The notes under the pieces are model-generated. The model had not been told where the DNA came from. It saw only the letters and a list, made by a program, of their open reading frames with translations, and did no database searches. From assembly GCF_040807025.1 (NCBI RefSeq), contig NC_090964.1, positions 6,448,001 to 6,512,000 on the forward strand: 64,000 nt of DNA, written 5' to 3'. Source of the stretch: Struthio camelus (Eukaryota; Chordata; Aves; Struthioniformes; Struthionidae). The position numbers and the translations under genes are program-made. Below, piece after piece: positions 1 through 25,990 of the stretch; the first letter of the stretch is position 1; the number at the start of each line of letters is the position of its first letter.

Positions 1-1115
1 AGGCGGCGCTTTAACCCCGAGCGCGGCGAGGGGAGCTGCGTTTCGGCGGCAGCCCAGGGTGACCTTCGCAGGTGCGTTTTAACCATCGCTCAGCGCCGGC
101 ACCACGGCTCCCCGGGGGCGGTTAACCCTCGGCATCGCTCCCGCGGCGGGGGGAAACCGAGGCACGGAGCGGGGCTCTGCCCGTGCCGGCCGCAACGCAG
201 CCCGGCGGGCGACGCGCGGGGACGGGACGTTCCCGGCCGGCGCGGGAAGGAGTTAAAGCCGTCGCCGGGGCGGGAGGGCGCGCGTGCCGGGCGCGCGTGC
301 CAGCGCTTAGTCAGGGTGTTGGAAACTCATCCCCGATCAGGGGAGGCCAAACAACCAACCTGGCAGCCAGCCGGCGCGGAGCCGGAGCGGAGCCAGCGGC
401 ACGGGTCACCCGCCGGGGTCCCAAAACGTGAAGCCGGTGTAAGCGCGCTTGGGGGCCAGAGCGGGTTCTCGGTGCGAGGGGCTTCGGCAGCCGGTGGAAG
501 CGTCCCAAGCGGGCGCCCCGGCTCGTCCCCGCCACGCTGGCCGGCGGCAACGCTCGCCGCAGCCTGCTCCAGAGCGGCTCTCGCAGGCTCAGGTCGTGCC
601 CGGGCGGGAAGCTGAGCGGCTCCGGGCAGCGCTGCGGTTCGGGGTAATTTCCCACCCTTTGCTGCTGCCCGGGGGGGGTTCTAGCTCCCGTCCGTCCTCC
701 GGACTGACCTTCCCGGCAGGCGCGGCCGAGCTGCAGCGCGGGTGTCCGCGGAGCCGCTCGCTCGCGGCGGGCGACTCCGAACTTTTCAGGAAACTCCAGC
801 GAAGTTCTCCAGGCTCCAAGAGCAAAGGTGCCGGAGCAGAGGGCACAGCGGGCCAGGCTCTCACCCGGCCCCGACGCCCGGTCGCGGGCCGCACCGCCGG
901 GGTCAGCACGGAGACGTGCGGTTTGCGCCGCGCACCGACGGCGGGGGCTGAGAACTCACAACTCAGTTCACGAGTGGGGTGAAACAGCCCCGGAGCACCC
1001 CGCTCACAGCACGAAAGCCCACACGGGTAAAGGGACAGGACGGAGTCCCGGGTCTCGGTCCCCCAAAGCGCCCCGACCCCCCCCCCCCCGACGGGGCGGG
1101 CAGGCACCCTCTTAC

Positions 1116-1193
1116 CTCGCCGCCGCGCAGGGCCCCGCAGCCCCGGTACTCCACCAGCCCCGGGGGGCCGCACTGTGAGCCCGCCACCAGCAT
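1116..1193 (-). CDS. First coding exon of an unidentified gene (partial; SESN2 possible)
   Basis: Twenty-six codons start at an ATG in a fair context (gctgccATGC) and end at a strong donor, GAG|GTAAGAG, in phase 0. The peptide begins MLVAGSQCGPPGLVEYRG and ends GGE. The rest of the gene lies to the left of the window. By conserved synteny STX12 would be expected downstream of FAM76A in this orientation, but the peptide does not resemble the known syntaxin-12 N-terminus. It weakly resembles human sestrin-2 (MIVADSEC...DYLR...GE), which lies further along the same human region in a compatible orientation. That identity is a guess from remembered sequence. The exon itself is supported by its start, donor and promoter context. 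Confidence 0.5.
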
Positions 1194-1218
1194 GGCAGCG
1201 CCGGGCCGGGCCGGGGGG

Positions 1219-1280
1219 TCTAGAACCGCCCGCGAGATCTAGAACCGCCCCGGGGCTCTAGAACGCTCCTCGGTTCTAGA
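1219..1280 (-). promoter_or_regulatory. Phased TCTAGAAC promoter array
   Basis: TCTAGAAC occurs at 1219-1226, 1238-1245 and 1257-1264, exactly 19 nt apart, and its inverted copy GTTCTAGA lies at 1273-1280. The array is 26-87 nt upstream of the ATG of the left-edge gene, in the position of a core promoter or 5' UTR. The first two units share a longer match (TCTAGAACCGCCC). No factor is assigned. The TTCTAGA core is related to head-to-head heat-shock half-sites (TTCnnGAA), but the full sites do not fit well. Confidence 0.55.
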
Positions 1281-3300
1281 GCAGCGCGGCCCGACACCCG
1301 CGGCTCCTTCATAGCGCGACCGCAGGGGGGCCGGGGGGGTGTTAACCCATCTGGCCCCGCCCCGAGCGCCGCTCGGCCAATGGGGTCTCTGGGGGCGGGG
1401 CCTCGGCGGGGCCGGCCGCCAATAGCGAGGGGCGGCGCGGGGGCTGCCGGGGGTTGTAGTCCGCGGGGTGGTGGGGGCGCGCGGCCCCCCGGCGCGTGCC
1501 GAGGGCGGAGCGCGCCGCGCGTCCCGCCTTTCCGCTTGCACCGGTTTGCCCCAGTCCGGCCGTGCGGGGCGGCCAGGGCCGCTCTGCCCAGGGCCCAACG
1601 GCGTCCCCCGCCCCGAGAAAGGGGGGAGCTGGCACCCCCGGCCCTGACCCGCGCCCCGGCTTTGCACCCAGCGGTTCCACCCTCAGCTGCGGTGCAAAAC
1701 AGCAGCCTCCCCCCGAAAAGAGCAGCCGTGCCCTCCCGCCCGCTCCCCGCTCCAGCGCCGGCTCCCCTCCCTTGCAATAGCGAACGCCGATCGCAATAAA
1801 AGAAGGGGAGAGGAGGGAAGAAAAGGAAAACAAAAACAGGAAAAAAGAGGCCCCGGACAGCAGCGCTGATAACAATCTGGCGCTGCCTGACAGCCCGCAC
1901 GCGGCAAAGTCCAGCGCACGCAAGTCGCTGCACAAACAACTCGGGTTTCGCCTGGCAACAGCCTCCTCCGGCTGCCGTGCCGAGCGGCCGCCAATTAGGC
2001 GAACGCGTCCTTGCGCCTCGGCGCAGCGGTGCTGGGCAGCTCGGCGCCGGGAGCTTCGCGCGCCTCTGACCGCCTTCCCCCTTCCCGGCGCCTGCAGGCC
2101 TGCATGCACCTAGGGCTATTTTTAGTGGGGTTTCACGAGCGCGGCTTGGCGCGGGTTTGGGGCTCCCAGCGGCGCCCGGACGTTCGCGTTTGTGTTATTT
2201 GAGAGGAACGGGAGCTTTTTAGCTCCCTTTTTTTAATTGCATCAGATTTGAAGGGGAGACGGGTGAAGCAAGGACCAGGCTGCCCGGGGCCCCCACGCTC
2301 CCCGCGGCACCGGTGCAGCGCCGAGCCCGGATCCCTGCACCCGGCTTTGGGGAAGGTGCATGCAACCCAACCACCGGTTTTAAGACAACTCGGCCAAAAC
2401 CTAGCGCTCGGGAGCGGATCAGGCAGCCTGTACCTCCTCCGTCACAGCGCGGCTCGCGGCGAAAGCGCCAGAGCTCGCCCAGCCCGCGGCGCCCGGACGA
2501 GGGCAGTCGCTCCTGCCGGAGACGCCGTTTCGGTCCACGTCTCCCAGGTAGAAATGGCTACAAAAAGAGGGGAACCTGCTCTGCAAACCCCGCAGGAGCT
2601 GCGGCGTTGCGTGGGGTAAAGAGAGCTCGAGGATGCTCAGGATGCTCCAGGGCGGAGCCCCGAGATGGAGCAACCCTCTGCTCCCAAAATATTTATCATC
2701 AGCCTGGGGGGAACGGTCAGATCCGGATTCACGCCCGGTGCGGGGTGGGAGATCGGGGGCCGAAGCCTCCGCCGGCTGGCGCGCCCGGCTCGGCCCTGCG
2801 CCCGGAGCGACAGCTCGCCGAGCAGCCGAGCCTTCGAGACCGCGGCGGCGGCAACGAGCAGGGGGCCGAGCGCCCGGAGGCCCTCGGCTCCGTGGCAGCG
2901 GGGCAGGACGCAGCCCCCTTAGCGAGAACCCGCATCGTGGGACAGCGCGGCAGCGAGCCCGGCCGGACCCCCGTGGCAGGGATTTGCACCCGCTGCACCC
3001 CGCAGCGCAGCAAGGCCCAGGATGCGCGGCTGAGCAGCCCCCTCCGCCCCCCCGGGCAGTACCAAATATTTAAGATAAAAACATCCCCCCAGAAGACATC
3101 GAGGGCTACGCCAGGACCGAGCCGCCCCAGAGCCTGCTGCCCAGAGCCTCCGGAGGGGAAGGAAGGGCCGAGCGAGGTCGGGCGGCTGCAGGGACGAGCA
3201 GTGCGCTCGCTCGGCAATAAGGAGCGGCACGCGATCCCCCATCTGCTCCGCAGCCCTGGCTGAGCCGTCGCCGGCCGATTAGAGGCGCGCGGCCGGTTAC

Positions 3301-6300
3301 CTGCAGCCTCAGCACTTTTCCTGGCCTGTTTGCAATGCTCCTTCCCACGTACCAGCCGGCTCGGGCTGTCAGCAGCTTCTCCCCTCTCTCGACAGCAGCC
3401 TGGCAAAAGGAGATGACCTGCTGCCACCTCTTAGCTGCAAGGGGCTTGTACCCTCCGCGCTCGGCGCTGGCCCTGGGGGTTTTCTCTCTCCCCCTTCCAC
3501 CCGGTGGTGGTGGTGCTGCAAGAGATGCAAAGGGGCTCCTCTCCCACGGCTCCGCGTTGCCTGGGCCTCTTCGGTGATTTGCAGGTGATTTGCAACCCAA
3601 CCACAGGGCTGCAGCCAACAGGAGCATCTCCAGCCGCCGCAACCTTCTTGCTCTGTCCGCCAGGAGGGGCAGAGCGAGGCCCGGAGCGCTGTCGAGCTGG
3701 GGCACGCTGGGGACGGCCGGCGGCTTCCCGCTGCACCCAGCTCCTTGCACGTGATCCCAGGAGCTGCTCAGAGCCCCCCCAACCCCGTCCAAACCACCGC
3801 CAGGTCCAGCCATGACTGCCTGTAGGATCAGGCCTGAAACAACTGCTGGAAAAATGTCAGAGGCTTCATTCCTCCGCCCAGCCCCTGGAAGTTGCTCTTG
3901 AAAAGCAGCCTGGCAACAGGAGCAGAGATCCCCATCGGACAGCACCTTGCCCAAGGCTTCTTGGGGCTTTGCCACGTAGGAGGAGGCAGCGCAGGCAAGG
4001 AGCTGCCTGCTGAAACGTGCAGAGATTCAGGGGCGGTCTCTGTGCTGGATGGGGTTGACCACTCCAAATCCCTTCTATCCACACCCCTGCACGTTTATTC
4101 TGCAGTGAATAAACAAAAGTGAAAAACAGCCCAAAGCAGTCCCTGAGCCTTTGCATTTAGTTAAATTTCCCTGCAAGAAAACCCTCTGCAGCTTTCTCTG
4201 GCATGGAGACAGCCGCGGCGAGAGGGTGCTGCCTTGTCTTTCCTAAACAGGCGCGCTCCAGATGTGCACGGCTCTGTCGGGAGCCCCCGTCCGCGCCACG
4301 AACCTGCTGCCCCAGCAGCCGGGCAGACTTTGCCCACGCCGTCTCACCGACTGGCCTCGACGCCGGGCGGGAGGGAACGCCTCCGCGCGCAGGACCGGCG
4401 TCCTGCCGGCCTCGGCCCTCCCGGGAGGTTTGGGTGGGGAGGGCACCGCGCGCCAGCCCCGGCACCAGGAGAGCTTCACGTCTGCCCTCGTGACTTGAGA
4501 GCCTCTCTAGGATGAACCAGTTTGGTGCCAAGCAGGGAACTGGCCCCCAGCCTAGCAGGGGGTAGAGCTACCGAAGCAAAACCGGTGGCACCAGGCAGTC
4601 CCAGAGCAAGCGGCAGCATCTCAGGTCCTGCTTGGCAGCCCTCTGCTCGGCCTTCTGTCCCACAAGCCCCACCAAAGAGCGCTTGAGGTCTCACCTTTTG
4701 CTTCTGCGGCAATTTGAATTCAGCAGCGCTCGTTCTTCAGGGAAATCCGACTGCATAAGGGTTTCTCTGCGCTGGCTACTTCACGAGGGTTTCCCCGCCA
4801 CACAGCAGCACAGCTTGCGCAACGAGGATCGTTACAACATTCGTTGAGAGGAGGGCGACAAAGCAGAGGCAAACTTTTCTAGAGGCTTCGAGAGCCGAAG
4901 CCAAACGCCCTGTTTGCAGAAGCACCAAGCATGGGGAACACACAACGGCTCTGTAATTATTTAGGCACTGCGAGCGCCCTAGTTAGCTAGATGCTGACTG
5001 TACAATCTGTTGATTTAGTTCAACAGAGTGCTGTTAAGAAAGCTGAACGGGAAGGCAAGACAGATTGCTTAAGATAAGTCACCTTTTAGCAAATAGTGAG
5101 GTCATCCAGGGACAGCCGTTGCCTTGCTTGGCTTTCGCCGGCCTGGTGTTTCCAGCCAGGCAAAAAACCCCAAGGACAAAGGGAGGCAGCAGAGACCGCA
5201 CGGGGACTCTCCTCTCTGCAGGGAGCCGGGGGGGAGGATCTGCAGTAGGTAAGTCACACACAGTTATTTAAGCATTTCCTTTTCCTATGCGCTTTGCTCC
5301 TATCAAACGAGCGGCAAGCTGGTTTGCCAGCACAGGCTGGTTACTCTGTGCCTCCCCCCGTTACAGCCTCCTGCCGGAAAAACTACAGGCATTCGGGCTT
5401 GGTGGGATGTGATAGGGAAGCCTAATCCGTTTGCAGGGTGGAGAAGAGGGAAATTCCTCCGCAGCAGGACATCAGAGCCTGACAGCGGTTGCATCATTTG
5501 AACCCGCAGAGGGTGAAGCTAACCCTGCAACGCGGTCGGAAGCGTCGCAGCGCCACCTGAAACCAAGGCGAACGGCAAATACCCAGCTCCACCTGCCCCC
5601 GGGTCTTCTCTCTGTTAAGGATCCTGCGCTGCAAATAGAGGGATAGAGCTTCAGGAGCGTAAACACATCAGAAACAGTGGCTTGTACTGGTCCAAGCTGT
5701 TTTGGAGCTTTAGCAACCTGCAGGAGAGAGCGTTTCCATGCGCCTCAGGAGGGAGCACTGAGTACTGTGTGGTCGTACACTGGTAAGGACTGGGGTAACA
5801 GCCCCAACGCCTTTGGACTCCCGGACCTTTCGAGATTCCCTTTGGAAGGAGGCAAAGGGTAGCCGAGCTTTCTTTGTGGGAAACCTCTCTTGTGGAAGAG
5901 GGAAAGCACCAACCCAAAGGAGCTGGTCTAATTTTCCATTCCAATTTTATCCTCCTAGCAGATAAGAGAGAGTAGTAGGTAATGCTGAATATTCCCACCC
6001 CTAAAGCCCCATTTGCTCTCTGCGGTGCTCTGCATCGCCCGCCTCCGAAGCACCCACTGCCCTCTCCGCTGACTTTGCAAGAAGCCTCGTCTCTCAGACA
6101 GCTTGTTTCGCTTCACCTTTCTGCCCCTTCTTTCCTCATCTCGAGAATGAGGCTTGCGCTCACCTCTCCTGGATCAGTTACAAAACATAAGTTGCTGAAG
6201 CTTTAAAGGATTTTAAGACCCTTAGGTGTTTGTTTTGTTTTTTTTTTTTTAAAGACAATGCAGCACAAACCTGTCGCCCTCCAGGGCATGCTATGTGAGC

Positions 6301-7119
6301 CAGCGCTCCCAGACAGCCCCAGCAATTAGGGAAAGGAATGGAAGGGAGCATGTTTCTCTGTAATTACCAGCTGGTTAAGGCAGTTTACTTCTGCTGCGGG
6401 TACACGCTGTTAGGCTGCAAAGCAGTTTATTCATTCGCCTATTAAAGTTCCAGATCCTTGCCAGGGGGCCTACAGCTTTGGAAAGGAGACATTTATTCAA
6501 GTAATTACTTAAAAAAAAAAAAAAAAAGTTGAATCCTCTTGGTTAGTAGAGGTCAAAAATTGCTTTGCAATACATTTTCATTGTGTCCTGAAAACCCAAC
6601 CAACTCGAACTACCTAGGTTAACATTTCTGAAGTTGCAGCCTCTTGACGCTGGAAGACGGCGAGGGCTAGCTGAGTGTCAGCTCACCTAAACTAGTGGAA
6701 TGGGGCCCAAAAACTGGAAGTCTAATTTTCAACCCTGATGTCATTACGAGGAGGCAGCTGAGATCAGTATATAAGATTCTTTTCAAGCGCATTCAGCTAC
6801 CGTCAAAACCAGCAGAGGATATTTTCCGAAAGCTTTGAAATAGAGTAATCACAACCCAAAATAAAAAAAAAATCCCTTTTGCAAACATGCAGGCTGCTTT
6901 AGGACCACTGAATAAACCACAGAGAGAAGGAAGTGTGCACTAGCAGATAAAGGCAGGAGCCAATCAATTCTTACTCAAGGTCTGGCTGGGAATTGCAAAA
7001 ATTGCCCACAACCCATTTGAAATTCTCCCTGCAGCTCTGTCAGGGCAGAGACAAAGTGGCCCCTCCGAGACACAATACCGAAGGTGGAGAGCAAGGGCTT
7101 GAGGAACTGAGGAAATTAC
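3301..7119. other. Non-coding stretch, no gene recognised
   Basis: No open frame here looks like a known protein or has convincing splice partners. Simple A- or T-runs occur near 6238-6251 and 6510-6527. The segment around 6280-6510 is AT-richer and contains several TAATTA/CAATTA-type motifs, as conserved non-coding elements often do, but conservation cannot be measured from one sequence. Confidence 0.5.
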
Positions 7120-7285
7120 ACTCTGGTTCCAGCTCTACCCACTGACTTGTAGCCTAGCCTTCGGCAAAGCAGTTCTCTTATCTATCTTCCTACCTGCTGT
7201 AAATGAGGATAATTGGGCACTTTCAAGGATACAGCAAGGTTTGCGCTGCGATCAGCAGAGATTAAGCGCCATATAAATGCTAAGC
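7120..7285 (+). repeat. MIR-like SINE relic
   Basis: The order of sequence blocks follows the MIR consensus: a block like 'ctctggttccagctct', a decayed 'acttgtagcct...ggcaaagcagtt' block (MIR: ACTAGCTGTGTGACCTTGGGCAAGT), a pyrimidine-rich stretch followed by 'gtaaatgaggataat', and a tail 'attaagcgccatataaatgctaagc'. It is in plus orientation and strongly diverged, so it is old. The match was made by eye, and a related CORE-SINE family is the main alternative. Confidence 0.55.
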
Positions 7286-10200
7286 ACCACTGGCACAGTT
7301 ACGTAGCGCTAACCAGAGAAAGCGCTGCCAAGCAGATTGTCTCTGCACGCGTTGCCTTCTTGCGCCAGGAGAGCATTTGACTTGGCAACTGTGGCAGGCT
7401 AAGAGCTTGCGATTTAGCCACCTTTGGCTAAAAACGGACCTAAGAGGAAAGTACCAGGAGCTACTAAAGGCCACAGGTGCAACGCTCACCTCAGGAAGCC
7501 CCTAAGCCACTGGGTGCTAGAAGCCAACAAACTATTGCTTTGTTCATGATCTGGTTTTGTACCCTCTTCCCCAGGATCCCCTCCGTGGCCTTTACCTGGC
7601 GAGAGAGGGTACTCATCTAGATTTATGGTCTGACCTAGCACAGCCGTTCGTAAATTCCTACAACAAGTTACCCTGAGTCAGCTGAGCCACAATAACTCAG
7701 CAAGGTGGCAATAACCTAAATGCTTCAAGCAGGACATCCCTCCCTCGACACGGCTTGTGGCTACTTCAGGGAGCCAGAGGTCCAACAAATCCAGGACGAA
7801 AACTCTGACCATTTACAGGTGGAAAACAACCACATCAGAAGTAGTAACTCAGAGCTCAAAAGAAAGGGGAAGAAAACTTACATCCTGTCCTTTCTCCTTC
7901 CCTGAAAGTAGCACTAATGGCTGCTAAAAAAATGAATGACTCACCTGGAAGAGGCTATGAAGAAAAATATACAACTGTTCCTTCCACTGGGGTTGTAAGG
8001 CTGTAGCCAGTGGACTTAGGACAGACTGCTACCCTCTGTGAGCTACTGTAATACAGTTCCTAAGGGGGGCAAGTTAGAGGAGGCAACAGCCATCTGAAAT
8101 ACACCATCTCTTTCCTTTCAAATATGTCTCAATGCACACAAATCAGTCTCTTTTCACAGGCATTAGAAGCCAAAGAGATCAGAAGAATAAGACTGATGAA
8201 AAAGATTCCCTAGAAACTATTTTTCTTCTCGGTGTTTAACTACAAATTTGGGCATTTGTCACAATTAATGCTTTCCCAAACAATGGCTGTTCTCCGCGTA
8301 CAGCTCTAGATTTTGAAAAACATAAAAGAGAGAATATTTTGAGTTGGAAAAGCTGCTGAGGTGTTTCTTCAGAGCTACGGTTTGCAGTTCCTCGTTCTCC
8401 ACTACAGGCAGTGCCCTGAGGACAGACAGGTTCAGGGACACAGCACATCTGCCCCGCCAGAGGAAAGCAAGGTGCATCAGAGAACTGGTCGCCTCACTAG
8501 GAAGCTGCAATGACAGATGAGAAGCAAAGCCACAACACGTTGACCTACAGCTCCCACAAGGGCCAAGGAGCACGTTCAGATGGAAGTATCAGGAGAGTTT
8601 TGGGCCACCAAATTTCTGCTGGAAAATTAGAAGCTTCCAAAAAAAATCTGTTTTTCCCTCCAAACGACTCCAGTCTTGGCTGAGCTAGGAGGAAGACACA
8701 GAGACACAAAAGGTGTTTACTCACCCAGTTTGCATTTATATCTTAAAAGAAGGCAAGACCCATATCTTAAAAGAAGGCAAGACCCTTATCCTCTTGTCTT
8801 TTTGTTTCCTATCAAGACTGTATTGTTTCTGTGCTCTATCTTCATTCATGTGTTTGGGGAAGAAAATACAGAGATCTCATCTGGTACAGCCAGATCAGTC
8901 CTGGGAAGCTCGATGTAACCAAGTAACAAGGATCCTAGCAACAGTCTTGATTGGGAGGATTTAAAGACAGAAACAAAAGTAGGAGCGAACCAAACAATAG
9001 AAAATGCCATCTCATTCCCATACACAGCAAATACCAAAGCGGCATGACTGCTACTCTGACCAGGCAGTCACCAGCAGGAGACAAATCAGTTCCAGGCAGG
9101 GAAGGATGTAATTTTTTTTTCTTTAAGGCAAATAGAAAGTATCAGACACACAGATGAGGATTTTTTAAAACACTTTTACATTTGTCAGAGTTTTGTACAA
9201 ATCAAAGCATCCCTTTAAAATCTCCATTATTACAAACATACAAAGAAACAATGTTATTACTACAAACCATCAGCTACTCAACTGCATGATCAATTTGTCA
9301 CAATTAAAAAAAAAACATAATAGTATATACAGGGCCTTTCTCCCTCTATTTCTGTGTCTTGAGGGAAACAAAAAAGCAAAGCGCCCATTTAAAAAAAATC
9401 CCATCAATCACCTCATTTTCTAAAAACATGTGAAGTATAAAATTAGGTGAGTATTTTCCTGCTGTCACACTCTGGCAAAGTGTAACAACTTTTTTTTTTT
9501 TTTTTCCTTTTCACGTCAGAAGTCTCTTAAAAAACAAAAACGAACAACAATAACAACAAAAAACGTGGCAGAGTGTCTGATGCTGCAGCGTGCTCCTTCC
9601 ATGCCGGAAGCCAACATCATCAAAAAAAGTGCCTTTGAGTAAAGTCATCTTTAGTAACATAAAAAAGGAAAAAGAAATCATAATCTCTAGTTAAAAGCTT
9701 AATAAAAACCCTGACAGAGCAGCCAGCCCTGTCTCAAAAGGGCAATTTCTCCTCTTCACCGCATACCTTCAGTGCCACTCCAGACTAAGTGTGCATCCTT
9801 TACTCCTCTGCCCCGAAGGTCTCCAAACCCTGAGATGTCTCTTCACACCCTGAAGAGCTCGGTGCTAGGATACCAAGGAGTGTTCTTGCCAGCTCAAGAG
9901 CTGTTCTGTGCTTTCCCCCCTAACGGCCAAGTGCTTTTTATCTCCCCCAAGAGATGCACTGCAGACAGAGCTTGGGGAGCACACCTCCCAGCGCCTTGCT
10001 GGCGCTGTTTGCGGTCTCTTTGCCACGGCACTCGCACTGTTTCTGAGAAGCACATCCTTGCTACGGAGAACTTTCATAGCCCTTTTATCCTGTTGGCTTT
10101 TAATCAGCAGAGAGAAGTGTCTCTGGAGAGCCCCAAGAAACACTTCCTGGCTTGGGTCACTGCCTGAGTAAGCACTTTCCTGGAGCCAACCTGGCCCCTA

Positions 10201-11104
10201 CTTCTGCATCTGGAAAGGAGCAACGGGGCAGGGAAAGGGGGAGAAGAAAGTGAACTTGATCCAGGGACTGCAGAGAGCAGAGGAAATATCCAAGCCTTGA
10301 ACTCTCCTTCAGCCTCATGTGAAGAAAGGGGAGTAAGAGAAGCTCAGTCACACCAAGCTGCAAAAGTCACCGAAGCCCAAAGGCCACTAAGTAACCAGGG
10401 CACCAAGGGGTACCAGGTGGGTCTGTATCATTATGCTCTGGCTCCCAAACCAAAAGCTATCATAACAAAACAAAAACATAAAACCAGGCAGTCAGGGTTG
10501 CCAAGCTGACATAGAAAAATACAAAACAAAACAAAAATCCTCCAAAATAAATATATAGCCCCCATTTTGGAAGCATCTTCAAAAAGATGGGTTCTCAGCA
10601 GCGACACAACCTTCTGGTTACATCTGTTGGGCTGGTGATTATCAGCTTCCTTTTGAAGAGGGAACAGTTCAAAAAACAAAGCTGCCACCATGCACAGCTG
10701 CCGCCTTATCTGCACAACAACTGGCCACGGCTATTGCCTCAGAGCAGCAGGTTTGAAACCAGCAAGAAGTCTCTAATGCAGCAGGTTCCTGTTTGCTATA
10801 TAAAGGGTTGGCAGTGGTACTAACTGGTTAGGAAAACACTTCTTCCAGAAACTTGGGGGGATTTAGGATGGCTGGGACCTCTCCCCATGGATCACCATAG
10901 CACAGAACGGTATTCAACAGGTATTGAAACCAGACACACTCAAGCATGCTGTCGAAAGGCAACACACACCAGGCGTTTCCATCGAGTCCACAGCAATGGG
11001 ATAGTGACAAAAGTGAGGTTTTGGCTTCCAGCGATCAGGCAGGCCTCCTAGACTCCTTGGCTAATGCTGGGGAAAGCTCCCAGACTGGGGGCTTGGTTTT
11101 GTTT
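7286..11104 (-). other. Downstream region of FAM76A, probably including its 3' UTR
   Basis: This follows the FAM76A stop codon (11105) on the minus strand. Much of it, especially about 9100-9750, is AT-rich in the manner of a vertebrate 3' UTR. No clear AATAAA on the minus strand close to the stop could be assigned, so the 3' end is unknown. A roughly 24-nt perfect tandem duplication (tatcttaaaagaaggcaagaccc, twice) lies at about 8739-8785. A T16 run is at 9490-9505. No coding sequence was recognised. Confidence 0.4.
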
Positions 11105-25410
<14,306 letters not shown>

Positions 25411-25429
25411 CGGGCCCGGGGCCGGGCCT

Positions 25430-25990
25430 GGGCAGGGGGCTGAGCTGGGCCAGGCCAGGGCTGAGGGAAGGGGTCAGGGGGCTGAGCTGGGCCAGGCCAG
25501 GCCAGGGCTGAGGGAAGGGGTCAGGGGGCTGAGGGAAGGGGTCAGGGGGCTGAGCTGGGCCAGGCCAGGGCTGAGGGAAAGGGGTCAGGGGGCTGAGGGA
25601 AAGGGGTCAGGGGGCTGAGCTGGGCCAGGCCAGGGCTGAGGGAAGGGGTCAGGGGGCTGAGGGAAAGGGGTCAGGGGGCTGAGCTGGGCCAGGCCAGGGC
25701 TGAGGGAAGGGGTCAGGGGGCTGAGCTGGGCCAGGCCAGGGCTGAGGGAAGGGGTCAGGGGGCTGAGGGAAGGGGTCAGGGGTTTGAGCTGGGCCAGGCT
25801 AGGGCTGAGGGAAGGGGTCAGGGGGCTGAGCTGGGCCAGGCCAGGGCTGAGGGAAGGGGTCAGGGGGCTGAGGGAAGGGGTCAGGGGGCTGAACTGGGCC
25901 AGGCCAGGGCTGAGGGAAGGGGTCAGGGGGCTGAGCTGGGCAAGGCCAGGGCTAAGGGAAGGGGTCGGGGGCTGAGGGAAAGGGGAGAGG
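25430..25990. repeat. G-rich minisatellite upstream of FAM76A
   Basis: About 0.55 kb of tandem repeats mixing two nested units. The longer is about 41-42 nt (a GGGGGCTGAGCTGGGCC part followed by AGGCCAGGGCTGAGGGAAG and GGGTCA). The shorter, about 21 nt, is the same unit with the central part missing (GGGGGCTGAGGGAAGGGGTCA). Copies differ by single A insertions and a few substitutions. It starts within about 30 nt of the ETS site of the FAM76A promoter, so array length could affect that promoter. Reading frames across it (GLREGVRGL repeats) are spurious. Confidence 0.95.

Larger units (their letters stand above)
1..3300. promoter_or_regulatory. CpG island / promoter of left-edge gene
   Basis: Very GC- and CpG-rich sequence with no convincing coding region apart from the minus-strand first exon at 1116-1193. 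Upstream of that exon, read on the minus strand, are three TCTAGAAC boxes plus an inverted copy (1219-1280). Beyond them are CCAAT boxes near 1377 and 1420, several GC boxes, and a ZNF143/Staf-like element at about 1442-1462 (GGGGGTTGTAGTCC core). This is the usual layout of a TATA-less housekeeping promoter. The CpG-rich sequence extends well past the core promoter, to about 3.3 kb. Whether a plus-strand transcript also starts here cannot be told. Confidence 0.7.

Noticed and set aside
1116-1193. STX12 as identity of the left-edge exon
   Set aside because: Synteny predicts it, but the encoded peptide does not match the syntaxin-12 N-terminus (MSYG...).
25784-25975. GLREGVRGLSWARP-repeat protein
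   Set aside because: Translation of the G-rich minisatellite, open only because its units combine to multiples of three in places.
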